Virus record (IMG/VR): IMGVR_UViG_3300005096_000078
Span: 1-33,901 of that record
DNA: 33,901 nucleotides
DNA from: a virus
Reading direction: 5' to 3' (one strand)
Shown: positions 23,457-29,896 of the stretch, piece by piece
How positions within the stretch are numbered: position 1 is the first letter of the stretch
How the letters are laid out: each line of letters begins with the position of its first letter
Made by a program: the position numbers and the translations under genes
The notes under the pieces: model-generated
What the model saw: only the letters and a program-made list of their open reading frames with translations
What the model was told of the DNA's origin: nothing
Databases searched by the model: none

Positions 23457-23798
23457 TTATTTTAGGTAAATGCTTTTTGCTCTGAATGCTACAATTACAT
23501 CAGCAGCCGTAGTGGCTCCACCGAATGTCATTGAGCTGGACAGGTATTCGCCTGTCAACCCTGCTATGCCGACTGCATCGGCTGCCGTTGCGTCAACCGC
23601 TTCAAGCAGAACTGCGTCTGGCACTTCCGACCCATCGAGTGCAGCTATGTCCACGAGAGTGTGGTTTCCGCCTGTTATCAACCCGAGCCCAGCTCCGGCA
23701 GCCAGATTCTGCCCTGCATTAATGGTTACCTGCTTTGTTACTATCGGAAAACTTCCGCCAAGCAGGTTTTCTGGAACAAATGTATCTAGTAAAGCCAT
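23457..23798 (-). CDS. head decoration protein (lambda gpD type)
   Basis: A 113-residue gpD-like trimeric decoration protein: PENLLGGSFPIVTKQVTINA, GLGLITGGNHTLVDIAALDG, AVDATAADAVGIAGLTGEYL. It stabilises the expanded capsid and sits between the protease/scaffold and capsid genes exactly as in lambda (C-D-E). Confidence 0.93.
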   Translation of the reverse strand: MALLDTFVPENLLGGSFPIVTKQVTINAGQNLAAGAGLGLITGGNHTLVDIAALDGSEVPDAVLLEAVDATAADAVGIAGLTGEYLSSSMTFGGATTAADVIVAFRAKSIYLK

Positions 23799-23852
23799 GA
23801 TTATTTACCTCCAACTTTTAATTTTTTATTCATACTTTATAATCCTTGTTTT

Positions 23853-23879
23853 ATGGCATATTTTTTGCCGCAATTTTTT
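23853..23879 (-). repeat. intergenic hairpin repeat, copy 2
   Basis: Near-identical to 12992-13018: GGCATATTTTTTGCCGC followed by AATTTTTT on the plus strand. Here it lies between the protease/scaffold gene stop and the decoration gene. Confidence 0.7.
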
Positions 23880-23888
23880 ACTTCATGT

Positions 23889-24248
23889 CTATACCGCTCC
23901 TGCTGCAATGCCTTTAGCTGCGGCTGCCATTTCAGCAGCTTCACCGGCATCATCCCCTGAGCCTGTATCGATATTTGGGATAAGGCTTGCATCGGCATTC
24001 AGGTCTTTGCTGTGCTTATTTCGTGCCTCAGCTTCGACTTGCATTATCTTTAGCGCTGCGGCTTCCGGTGAGGTCGCGCCATCATAGGCCATTTCTGCTA
24101 TGAGTTTTTCGTGACCCGGTATACTTAGTGCCTGTATCCCCTTAATCCTTGTCAGCTCTGCTGCAGAACCCTCTTTTTTGCCTTCAAGCTTAAGAGCTTC
24201 TGCTACTTGCGGATGCTCTCCTTTAATCATTTCGACTGTAATTTTCAT
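23889..24248 (-). CDS. nested scaffold protein from internal start (lambda Nu3-like)
   Basis: Within the protease gene, an in-frame ATG at 24248 (MKITVEMIKGEHPQVAEALK) is preceded by a perfect AGGAGG at 24264-24259 with 10 nt spacing. Translation from it would give a 119-residue C-terminal protein, rich in Ala, Glu and Lys, with the size and location of lambda Nu3, which overlaps gene C in the same way. The internal site is seen directly; its use is inferred. Confidence 0.8.
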   Translation of the reverse strand: MKITVEMIKGEHPQVAEALKLEGKKEGSAAELTRIKGIQALSIPGHEKLIAEMAYDGATSPEAAALKIMQVEAEARNKHSKDLNADASLIPNIDTGSGDDAGEAAEMAAAAKGIAAGAV

Positions 24249-25136
24249 GTCTGCTGATCCTCCTGTAGTTAATTGGTTATCGTTTATGCCTGCCATGGCA
24301 TCTGTTCCGGAAGACAGGCTTGCTTTACTTGATATAATTTCCTCGAGGCTGCCGAGCCTATCGGCCAGACCTGCCTTTACTGCTGCTTGGCCAACGAGCA
24401 TTCCGCCTTGCCCGAAGTCATTTCTTACGGTTTGTGCTGAGACTCCACGGTTCTGTGCAACCGTATCAATAAAGACATCAGCCAAGGCATCAGCCATCTC
24501 GAGGACCTGTGCACGGCCTTTGTCTGTTTCTGGATCTATCCGTTTTTTAGGACTGGCAGTGGATACGATTTCGATCGTGCTGTCATCTTCGCTGCTTTTC
24601 CGAAAACCTATCACTACACCAATACTACCAAGCTGCGCGGTTGAGTCTATCACTATTTCGGATGCTGCGGATGCCAGCCAGTATGCAGCTGATGCACCAA
24701 GCCCGCCTACATATGCAATAACCGGCTTGATTTCGCGCGCTTCAAAAATCATTTGTGCCATTTCGTTCACGCCTGTAACCTGCCCCCCTGGGGAGTCAAT
24801 GTTCAGAACGATTGTGCTTACATCTTTGTTTTCAAGGGCAGCTCTGAAATCCTGCGCGAAAATCTCAATTGATGTTGCACCTGAAATTTCAGTAAATATA
24901 TTTGCATACCTAAAGATTGGTCCCGAAACTTGAATTACTGCAATAGCTCCACTCGAGCCTTCATGTTTAATCATTTCAACATGTTGTGTATTTGTAAGCT
25001 TTTCACTGCGGCTGGCAAGGACAGCTTCGATATCGCCACGGCGCTCTGCGGATGCAATTACTGTCTGGAGCCCACCTTGAGTTATTGCCCATGGCCGGCC
25101 AAATATCTGTCCTAATACGCGTATGTAATTTTTCAT
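23889..25136 (-). CDS. capsid maturation protease, S49 family, with C-terminal scaffold (lambda gpC type)
   Basis: The ATG at 25136 (MKNYIRVLGQIFGRP) follows AAGGGGG and gives 415 residues. The S49 peptidase domain (about 60-265) shows IVLNIDSPGGQVTGVNEMAQ and the nucleophile Ser in GGLGASAAYWLASAA (Ser149). The catalytic Lys is probably in PKKRIDP (about 197-198). From about residue 297 onward the sequence is helical and charged, the expected scaffold. An internal start there is described separately. It cleaves scaffold and portal during head maturation in lambda-like phages. Confidence 0.93.
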   Translation of the reverse strand: MKNYIRVLGQIFGRPWAITQGGLQTVIASAERRGDIEAVLASRSEKLTNTQHVEMIKHEGSSGAIAVIQVSGPIFRYANIFTEISGATSIEIFAQDFRAALENKDVSTIVLNIDSPGGQVTGVNEMAQMIFEAREIKPVIAYVGGLGASAAYWLASAASEIVIDSTAQLGSIGVVIGFRKSSEDDSTIEIVSTASPKKRIDPETDKGRAQVLEMADALADVFIDTVAQNRGVSAQTVRNDFGQGGMLVGQAAVKAGLADRLGSLEEIISSKASLSSGTDAMAGINDNQLTTGGSADMKITVEMIKGEHPQVAEALKLEGKKEGSAAELTRIKGIQALSIPGHEKLIAEMAYDGATSPEAAALKIMQVEAEARNKHSKDLNADASLIPNIDTGSGDDAGEAAEMAAAAKGIAAGAV

Positions 25137-25182
25137 ATTTCCCCCTTCAAAAAAAACAGCCTTATCGGCTCTATGTGCCGAA

Positions 25183-26730
25183 TCAGACGGCTTCATTATT
25201 AATCAGCTCGTTGCGTAATTTTTCCTCTTTTACACGCTTACGGTGTTTTGCTTCAAAATCGCCGCCTGTAAGAGCAGCAGTTTCTTCGGCGCGGGTACTG
25301 AAGCCGTTTTCGACTCGCTTCTGAGCTGCTATGACTTCTTTTATCGGGTCGATCTGGCCTTGCGTCGGCCCAATCCAGTCGGCTCGACAATAAGCTACTC
25401 GCGCTGCTGGGTCTTCAAAAAACCCTGGGGCAGCTATGCGGCCTATTGTGATAGCTTCTACAAGGAATTCTTCATACACTGGTTGGCAAAATCCACGTGC
25501 CAGCCAGGCTCTACGGCCTTGGTAAAATTTCCAACCCTGTAGAAATGCCGCGCGGGATGCAGTGTACGAGGAATCAAAGTGTTTAAGGAGAATTTCGACT
25601 GGTTGTTCCAGTGAAGCGCCGATTTGCTTGACAATTGCAAAAAAGAATGGGTCAAACTGGGAGTTCGGACGGCCCGGCGAGACCGTTTCAGCTTTTTCGC
25701 CGGGCGCGAGTCCGACCATGCTGCCGTGCCCAAGTTCGTATTCCTGGGGTGTTCCGGCTGTTGTCCCAGATGGCTCTGTTTCGCTGCCTGGAGTTGGATT
25801 ACCAAAACCAGATACAGTTTCTGAAGTGATAAATACTGTCAGCATTCCGCCTACTACGGCTGCCATTAATTCAGCCTGTGTGTAGCGGCCAAGCTGTTTT
25901 AAGGACTCAAGGACTGGAGCCAGATACGGGACGCCCCTTCTTTGCCCTGGGCGGTCAGGGCGGAAGAGATGGAGTACGTTTCTTCGGCCAGTGCGCTCTC
26001 CAAATGCAGGGACAGCACGCCAAACCTTAGGGGCAACATCAAGTGCGCCTGGGTGTTTATCAAGCATATGATATTTGACCGGTGCACCATATTTATCAAC
26101 TTCTATCCCTGCTGCAAGTCGAGATCCATCTTGCATGTAATCTGGTGTGCTTACCTGGTGACCTTCTACAAGCTTTATCCGGAGGTCGTATGGTAATGAT
26201 TTTCTGCGGGGAATCATTGGCAGTAAGGCAAACGCATCGCCACTTAACAGGGCAGATAAGAACATGAGCTCCTGCTGTTCATAAAAACAGAGAGTTCTCG
26301 CTGCGTCTGAGTCTTTCGATTCTGCAAAGAGCCTAAACTCGCGCTCTGTTTTGTTTTGCCAAGCAGTAGATTTACTATCGCTCATGCCCAAATATTGAGC
26401 ATCAAGCATTGAGTTTAGCTTGAGGCCGGTGCCAACCACATTTGTGACTCCTGTGCGGATTGCAGAGGTTGCGATTGGGATGTTGCGGAATGCATCATGC
26501 GAGCGCTCTCGCAATGTTGGCAGCTCATTAACTACCAGCTCATCCGCTGAGCCGGAATCAGTAAACCAATTCCGCATGCTTCGCAACGTCTGAGAAGCGC
26601 CGACGTATCCAGTGTCCTGCATTGCAGACACCTTCAGACGTGCATTATAACGAGCAATCCCCATAGCTGGGCTGAAGTGCGTTATTACACGGTCAAGCAG
26701 GGTAGGTTTTATTGAGAGAGCGCTAGACAT
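25183..26730 (-). CDS. portal protein (lambda gpB type)
   Basis: A 515-residue lambda-family portal. The N-terminal SIKPTLLDRVITHFSPAMGI, GYVGASQTLRSMRNW, LRERSHDAFRNIPIATSAIR with TNVVGTGLKLNS, and HLFRPDRPGQRRGVPYLAPV are characteristic. Length is close to lambda gpB (533). The start overlaps the upstream joining gene by 8 nt and the C-terminus overlaps the long form of the protease gene. It forms the dodecameric DNA channel. Confidence 0.96.
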   Translation of the reverse strand: MSSALSIKPTLLDRVITHFSPAMGIARYNARLKVSAMQDTGYVGASQTLRSMRNWFTDSGSADELVVNELPTLRERSHDAFRNIPIATSAIRTGVTNVVGTGLKLNSMLDAQYLGMSDSKSTAWQNKTEREFRLFAESKDSDAARTLCFYEQQELMFLSALLSGDAFALLPMIPRRKSLPYDLRIKLVEGHQVSTPDYMQDGSRLAAGIEVDKYGAPVKYHMLDKHPGALDVAPKVWRAVPAFGERTGRRNVLHLFRPDRPGQRRGVPYLAPVLESLKQLGRYTQAELMAAVVGGMLTVFITSETVSGFGNPTPGSETEPSGTTAGTPQEYELGHGSMVGLAPGEKAETVSPGRPNSQFDPFFFAIVKQIGASLEQPVEILLKHFDSSYTASRAAFLQGWKFYQGRRAWLARGFCQPVYEEFLVEAITIGRIAAPGFFEDPAARVAYCRADWIGPTQGQIDPIKEVIAAQKRVENGFSTRAEETAALTGGDFEAKHRKRVKEEKLRNELINNEAV

Positions 26731-26965
26731 CTATCGGAACAAACCTCCCGACAGTTGGCCCGGAACGTAAACCTTTCTCTAGCTGCTCCACTTCTCGCCG
26801 CCAGTAATTTATTTTATTAGTAATTACAGCAGCATCTGCACGGGTAACCTTACGCGCTGAAGAACCTTCGACGCTGATAGAATAATCCTGGTTGAGCGCA
26901 ACAGCCTTTTCAGCATCCAGCCAAGATGTAAGCATTGCGCGTGCTGTTTCGATAGTCCATGCAGC
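26723..26965 (-). CDS. head-tail joining protein gpW-like / DUF6148-like
   Basis: The ATG at 26965 follows GGAGG and encodes 80 residues (MAAWTIETARAMLTSWLDAE). The pattern, including ISVEGSSARKVTRADAAVIT and a final helix INYWRREVEQLEKGLRSG, resembles lambda gpW-like joining proteins found directly before the portal gene. It is the first gene of the head operon; in lambda the terminase genes would precede it, but none is found here. Confidence 0.85.
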   Translation of the reverse strand, partial: AAWTIETARAMLTSWLDAEKAVALNQDYSISVEGSSARKVTRADAAVITNKINYWRREVEQLEKGLRSGPTVGRFVPIDV

Positions 26966-26999
26966 CATTTTTATAATCCTCCGGGTGTTATAAACAGAA

Positions 27000-27197
27000 T
27001 ATAACCTGGTGGGTTGCAAAAATAGAAGAGGCTTAGTACTTGTGGGGCTAGATTACCTCTAGTGGTAATCTAGTAATTGAGTTGGTTGATAGATTTAAGG
27101 CTGGTGGGTTGGTCGATAGAAGAAGGTGTGAGCTGGCTAGATTTTACTTTTCATTATTTTTTGCTTGTTACTGCAATAAGTGGAAACTTTTGCACTG
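27000..27197 (-). promoter_or_regulatory. gene-free control region upstream of the head operon
   Basis: No gene is supported here. It contains a perfect palindrome with 10 bp arms (CTAGATTACC 27048-27057, GGTAATCTAG 27064-27073). Repeats of the form GGTTGGTYGATAGA lie at 27081-27100 and 27103-27127, and a related copy (GGTGGGTTG, then ATAGAAGAGG) at 27008-27031. These look like binding sites for a phage regulator acting on the late operon. A clear sigma70 promoter was not found. Confidence 0.55.
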
Positions 27198-27509
27198 TTA
27201 AAAATGTATACCTGCTTTATCAATCCTGGATCGCTTTTGCTCGATCTCGTTGATTATGGCAGTGAAGTCTTTCCCATCTGTCATCTCTTCAAGCTGTATC
27301 ATTATTTTCTCATTATTTAAGCATGGTTTTTTGTAGTAATTTTTGTCCATTGCATATTCACGTTTTTTCATTCCTACAAGTTCACGTACTTCACGGATAT
27401 CAAAAGGACGATCGCCCCAGAAATACCAATAAATAAAGCCTGCCCCGCGATAGATTTTCTTGCTCTCTATTTTCCATCCAGTCCATTTACCTTTTATCAG
27501 TTCGCCCAT
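27198..27509 (-). CDS. hypothetical protein, 103 aa; gene after attC-like site D
   Basis: The frame is open from 27605, but that part is the attC-like site. The ATG at 27509 (MGELIKGKWTGWKIESKKIY) has AGGAGG 14 nt upstream and lies 43 nt after the site's core box, as cassette genes do. The sequence contains GAGFIYWYFWGDRPFDIREV and a charged helical C-terminus (EQKRSRIDKAG). The family is not recognised. No attC-like site follows its stop; the control region begins there. Confidence 0.6.
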   Translation of the reverse strand: MGELIKGKWTGWKIESKKIYRGAGFIYWYFWGDRPFDIREVRELVGMKKREYAMDKNYYKKPCLNNEKIMIQLEEMTDGKDFTAIINEIEQKRSRIDKAGIHF

Positions 27510-27551
27510 TATATATATCAATGCCTCCTTTTTTAAAAAAAAATAAACATC

Positions 27552-27642
27552 ATTTAACAAGCGCCTAAACCAGACCGCGAATATGTCTGCATTGCTTCGT
27601 ATCATATCTGTGGTGCGGTCTGGTCAGGCTTGGTCGTTATAT
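27552..27642 (-). repeat. attC-like site D (91 bp)
   Basis: On the minus strand the site runs from ATATAAC (27642-27636) to GTTAAAT (27558-27552), a perfect GTTRRRY core box. TAAC pairs with GTTA, then after an unpaired spacer GCCT pairs with AGGC, one side carries an extra base, and CCAGACCGC pairs perfectly with GCGGTCTGG. This alternation of R boxes, spacer, L boxes and an extrahelical base is the attC fold. The inner loop is related to site B (shared TACGAAG and ATATTCGC). Confidence 0.85.
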
Positions 27643-27858
27643 GTTCCGGGTCTCATACCACTCATTACAGTTACAATCGCCACGTATTTTTTCATAAAAA
27701 GCGTCTGTTACTTCAATTTCTCTTATTACTGGTGGAACTCTGTTTTTTCTGTCCCAGTTAACATGTGCTGTAATGTATTTGTTCTTGCCCTTATACTTGC
27801 CCCTTACCTCTGCATCATTGTATGCTTTACCCAAGCCTGTTGGAATGCAACAGGGCAC
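27637..27858 (-). pseudogene. cassette gene, probably frameshifted at a C7 run
   Basis: The open frame of 73 codons begins at a GTG without a ribosome site (PCCIPTGLGKAYNDAEVRGK). Directly upstream, ATG at 27893 opens MISPP in another frame through a run of seven C. A C8 run (or a -1 shift) would join them into MISPPHTGTLTFVPCC and onward, about 85 residues. The body looks like a real protein (YKGKNKYITAHVNWDRKNRV, EIEVTDAFYEKIRGDCNCNE). The TAA stop lies in the inverse-core box of site D. The family is not recognised. Confidence 0.55.
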
Positions 27859-27934
27859 GAATGTCAGTGTTCCTGTATGGGGGGGCTAATCATGGTCAAA
27901 GCCAACCAGGTGGTAATTGTTTGTGGTTTCTGAA

Positions 27935-28195
27935 TCATTTGCTACTCGGTGGCATGACCATGAACTTGCATGCAGGTTGCTGATTCTCAAGGCATGATGT
28001 GCCACATGTTCGTGAATTCCATGCTTTTTCAGCCAATAGCGGCTTTGCATTACCGTTGTTTGGGCGTATCAATGGCCCATACGATTCGCATTGATTGCAT
28101 ATCACATAAGTTGCACCACAAGCGTGGCTCAATTCGATGTTTTCGCTTCCGCAAAAAGGGCAAGGTGACAGTTTGTGCTGGTTTTTCCATTCCAT
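27935..28195 (-). CDS. Lar-like restriction-alleviation zinc-ribbon protein, 86 aa
   Basis: The protein shows LSPCPFCGSENIELSHA with Cys pairs C12-x2-C15 and C34-x2-C37 and ends its domain with LLAEKAWNSRTC. This CPFCGS...CxxC...AExxWNxR layout is that of the Lar family, first described as proteins relieving type I restriction. Many phage homologues are untested. GGGAG precedes the ATG, which lies 41 nt after the core box of attC-like site A, so it is the first gene of that cassette. Confidence 0.8.
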   Translation of the reverse strand: MEWKNQHKLSPCPFCGSENIELSHACGATYVICNQCESYGPLIRPNNGNAKPLLAEKAWNSRTCGTSCLENQQPACKFMVMPPSSK

Positions 28196-28235
28196 TCTTT
28201 GCTCTCCCTTTATGTGTAATTAAAGTAAGTACAAT

Positions 28236-28321
28236 ATCTAACCCGTACCTAAACTTGACCGGGTAGTCACTGGTTCACCTTGCCTCATTCTCAGCCCGGC
28301 AAGTTAGGCTTATCGTTATGC
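28236..28321 (-). repeat. attC-like site A (86 bp)
   Basis: On the minus strand GCATAAC (28321-28315) begins the site and GTTAGAT (28242-28236), a perfect GTTRRRY, ends it. CCTAA, CTTG and CCGGG pair with CCCGG, CAAG and TTAGG, with one extra T between each pair of blocks on the 3' arm: two extrahelical bases, as attC sites have. The stop TAA of the upstream gene lies inside the inverse-core box. Nearly identical in outline to site F at 2573-2659. Confidence 0.88.
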
Positions 28322-28831
28322 CCACGATGAGTAGTCTACTGGTGAGTATCTGCGTGTTGTGTTAAATTCAATGTCGCCAACTTCGATCCACCTAACACCT
28401 TCACAATTAGGTTCTGGCGCAACAACACATTTAAATTCACCAGCATCAGCTCTGTCTGAGTTTAACGATACAACAACATGGATATCGGACCCGTGTCTCG
28501 TGACATAATCACCTACTCCGTATCTATCATCTTGCTCTCGCCAGTTGCTTGGAGAGATAAGCTTACTATCGAGAGGATGGCTAAGCATAACATCTGTTTT
28601 TTTCATATGAGCGATTGTGAGCAAAACATCAGGATCGTCTATTACATCTTGCGGGACCCCATGTGGCCAGCAGACTAAAACATCGCTGTGCTTCTTGGCC
28701 TTGGCTTTAATATTTGCACCGGTTGCACCTTCATGAAAAACGAATGGATTTTTACCCTGTATTGCCATCTGTGCTGCCATTCCTGTAGCAACTAACGACT
28801 TTCCTGTTCCACCGATTATAAATGTGACCAT
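28316..28831 (-). CDS. P-loop (ParA/MinD-like) protein, 171 aa; cassette gene
   Basis: The N-terminus MVTFIIGGTGKSLVATGMAA resembles the deviant Walker A loop of ParA/MinD-type ATPases (GGxGKS), though the preceding signature Lys is missing. AIQGKNPFVFHEGATGANI continues as the second strand. The rest contains DVLVCWPHGVPQDVIDD and DDRYGVGDYVTRHGSDIHV. At 171 residues it is much shorter than ParA (~250), so it may be a minimal nucleotide-binding protein. GGAGG precedes the ATG, 40 nt after the core box of site B; the stop is in site A. Confidence 0.7.
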   Translation of the reverse strand: MVTFIIGGTGKSLVATGMAAQMAIQGKNPFVFHEGATGANIKAKAKKHSDVLVCWPHGVPQDVIDDPDVLLTIAHMKKTDVMLSHPLDSKLISPSNWREQDDRYGVGDYVTRHGSDIHVVVSLNSDRADAGEFKCVVAPEPNCEGVRWIEVGDIEFNTTRRYSPVDYSSWA

Positions 28832-28870
28832 TTAAATACCCTCCGTCCTTTTAAAATAAAATCAAAAAAC

Positions 28871-28950
28871 TGCTAACAAGCGCCTAAGTTAGATTGCGAA
28901 TATATCTGTATTACTTCGTATGATACTTTGTGGCGCGTGCCTGGTCAGGC
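28871..28950 (-). repeat. attC-like site B (80 bp)
   Basis: On the minus strand GCCTGAC (28950-28944) begins and GTTAGCA (28877-28871) ends the site, preceded by TTAGGCGCTT as in classical attC right ends. GCGCC pairs with GGCGC. The left arm is more degenerate than in A and D. The TGA stop of the upstream gene lies in the inverse-core box. Confidence 0.7.
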
Positions 28951-29253
28951 CTCAAGATCGTCTGGATGGATCCTAAATACAACAGGCACCAACTGCTTGA
29001 GATGTCGGCGAACATTATCCAGCTGTTCCCTTAGCACTGAGTTCCGTGCTTCCAGCTCGCTACTCTCTTCCGATATCCTTAGAGCAGATGCATACGACTC
29101 ATCATCGACATACGAAAGCTCTGCAAATCCGCTCAGCGAATAGCCAATTGGCTGGGCAAACTGAACCCTCTCTTGGTCAGTAAAATCCATCATCGCAAGC
29201 TTATTCATGTCTATTGGTCCAAGTTCTAAGAGCATGGACCAATACGGTTGCAA
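28945..29253 (-). CDS. hypothetical coiled-coil protein, 102 aa; cassette gene, start unclear
   Basis: The frame opens at a TTG at 29253 (after QPYWSMLLELGPIDMNKLAM) and ends in a coiled coil (RISEESSELEARNSVLREQL, DNVRRHLKQLVPVVF). No ribosome site supports this start. A separate 41-codon frame with a strong AGGAGG overlaps it from 29351 and is the more likely N-terminus, so a frameshift may join the two. The stop lies in attC-like site B. The family is not recognised. Confidence 0.55.
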   Translation of the reverse strand: MQPYWSMLLELGPIDMNKLAMMDFTDQERVQFAQPIGYSLSGFAELSYVDDESYASALRISEESSELEARNSVLREQLDNVRRHLKQLVPVVFRIHPDDLEA

Positions 29254-29351
29254 ACGAATCGGCCTTGATGTATTGGCTGCAAAGGCATAACCATCCGCTC
29301 AACTTGGTCGCCTAAACCTATAGGGCGTTTCTCGTCTTGTGGCTTGTCCAT
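29226..29351 (-). CDS. 41 aa reading frame, probable 5' part of the cassette gene
   Basis: ATG at 29351 is preceded by AGGAGG with about 9 nt spacing and lies 48 nt after the core box of site E, exactly where a cassette start should be. It encodes MDKPQDEKRPIGLGDQVERM and stops at 29226, overlapping the 102-residue frame by 28 nt. It is either a small independent protein translated before the 102-residue one or the N-terminal part of a single frameshifted gene. Confidence 0.55.
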   Translation of the reverse strand: MDKPQDEKRPIGLGDQVERMVMPLQPIHQGRFVCNRIGPCS

Positions 29352-29398
29352 TTTTTTATTACCTCCTATTTCGTGTCACAATGCTTTACGTTTAAAAA

Positions 29399-29485
29399 AC
29401 CTAACCAGCTACTGAAGCCGACCCTGTAGACGGCTAATGGTCTTTGCCACGCCTGTAGCAGGGCGGAAGAGCACAATCGTTAGTT
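29399..29485 (-). repeat. attC-like site E (87 bp)
   Basis: On the minus strand AACTAAC (29485-29479) and GTTAGGT (29405-29399), a perfect core box, pair through CTAAC/GTTAG. Inside, GCT pairs with AGC and CCG-CCCTG pairs with CAGGG-T-CGG, with one extrahelical T. The inner sequence is unrelated to the other sites, as is usual between attC sites. Confidence 0.75.
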
Positions 29486-29486
29486 G

Positions 29487-29606
29487 TCATTCCTCGAATA
29501 TTTCGATGTCTTTTCCTGTAGCTTTTATTGCATGCTCGTGATTTATTAACCACTCAACAAACGTGTAATATTCTGGCCTCGGCGTTGTCCCTAAAAAGGT
29601 TCTGGT
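29487..29606 (-). pseudogene. startless 39-codon gene remnant before attC-like site E
   Basis: Immediately after the TAA of the 29607-29879 gene, and in the same frame, 39 protein-like codons follow (TRTFLGTTPRPEYYTFVEWL, INHEHAIKATGKDIEIFEE) to a TGA just before site E. No ATG, GTG or TTG is present. It is either the 3' remnant of a truncated cassette gene or a stop-codon readthrough extension. Confidence 0.5.
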
Positions 29607-29879
29607 TTATTTTGCTATATCTGAGATTGTGGGATAGTTTGGGCTATGATCCCTATTACTGACTCCGATTAAGCATTTGTCAGCAACAACAAATGCACGG
29701 CCTTCAAGCTCACAAATAGGTAAAATATACTTACAGCTATCACTATTAGTCGCATGCCAGGAATACAGGATATGGTGTTCTGTGATTGCACATACTATTA
29801 TTGGTTTATGTGCATAGCTCAAATCTGACCTAAATACCTTGGTAGCTATTATCCAGTCGCCTACTTTAAATTGTTTCAT
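29607..29879 (-). CDS. hypothetical protein, 90 aa
   Basis: I start at ATG 29879 (MKQFKVGDWIIATKVFRSDL) because AAGGGG lies 5-6 nt upstream; the longer frame from 29954 overlaps the previous gene. The N-terminus FKVGDWI resembles small beta-barrel (SH3-like) domains common in phage accessory proteins. The rest includes ICELEGRAFVVADKCLIGVS. The family is not recognised. Confidence 0.65.
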   Translation of the reverse strand: MKQFKVGDWIIATKVFRSDLSYAHKPIIVCAITEHHILYSWHATNSDSCKYILPICELEGRAFVVADKCLIGVSNRDHSPNYPTISDIAK

Positions 29880-29896
29880 ACATTCCCCTTCGGCTA

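Larger units (their letters stand above)
27552..29485 (-). mobile_element. integron-like cassette cluster without integrase (four attC-like sites)
   Basis: Four attC-like sites (E 29399-29485, B 28871-28950, A 28236-28321, D 27552-27642) punctuate consecutive short genes at intervals of about 530, 635 and 685 bp. Gene orientation is uniform. Upstream stop codons fall in or next to the inverse-core boxes, and start codons follow core boxes by 40-48 nt. This is the anatomy of a gene-cassette array. No integrase gene is in the window, so the term CALIN (cluster of attC sites lacking an integron integrase) would apply. Assignment is by eye. Confidence 0.75.

Noticed and set aside
24178-24933. 251-codon plus-strand frame
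   Set aside because: It is the antisense shadow of the S49 protease gene, whose domain signatures are clear on the minus strand.
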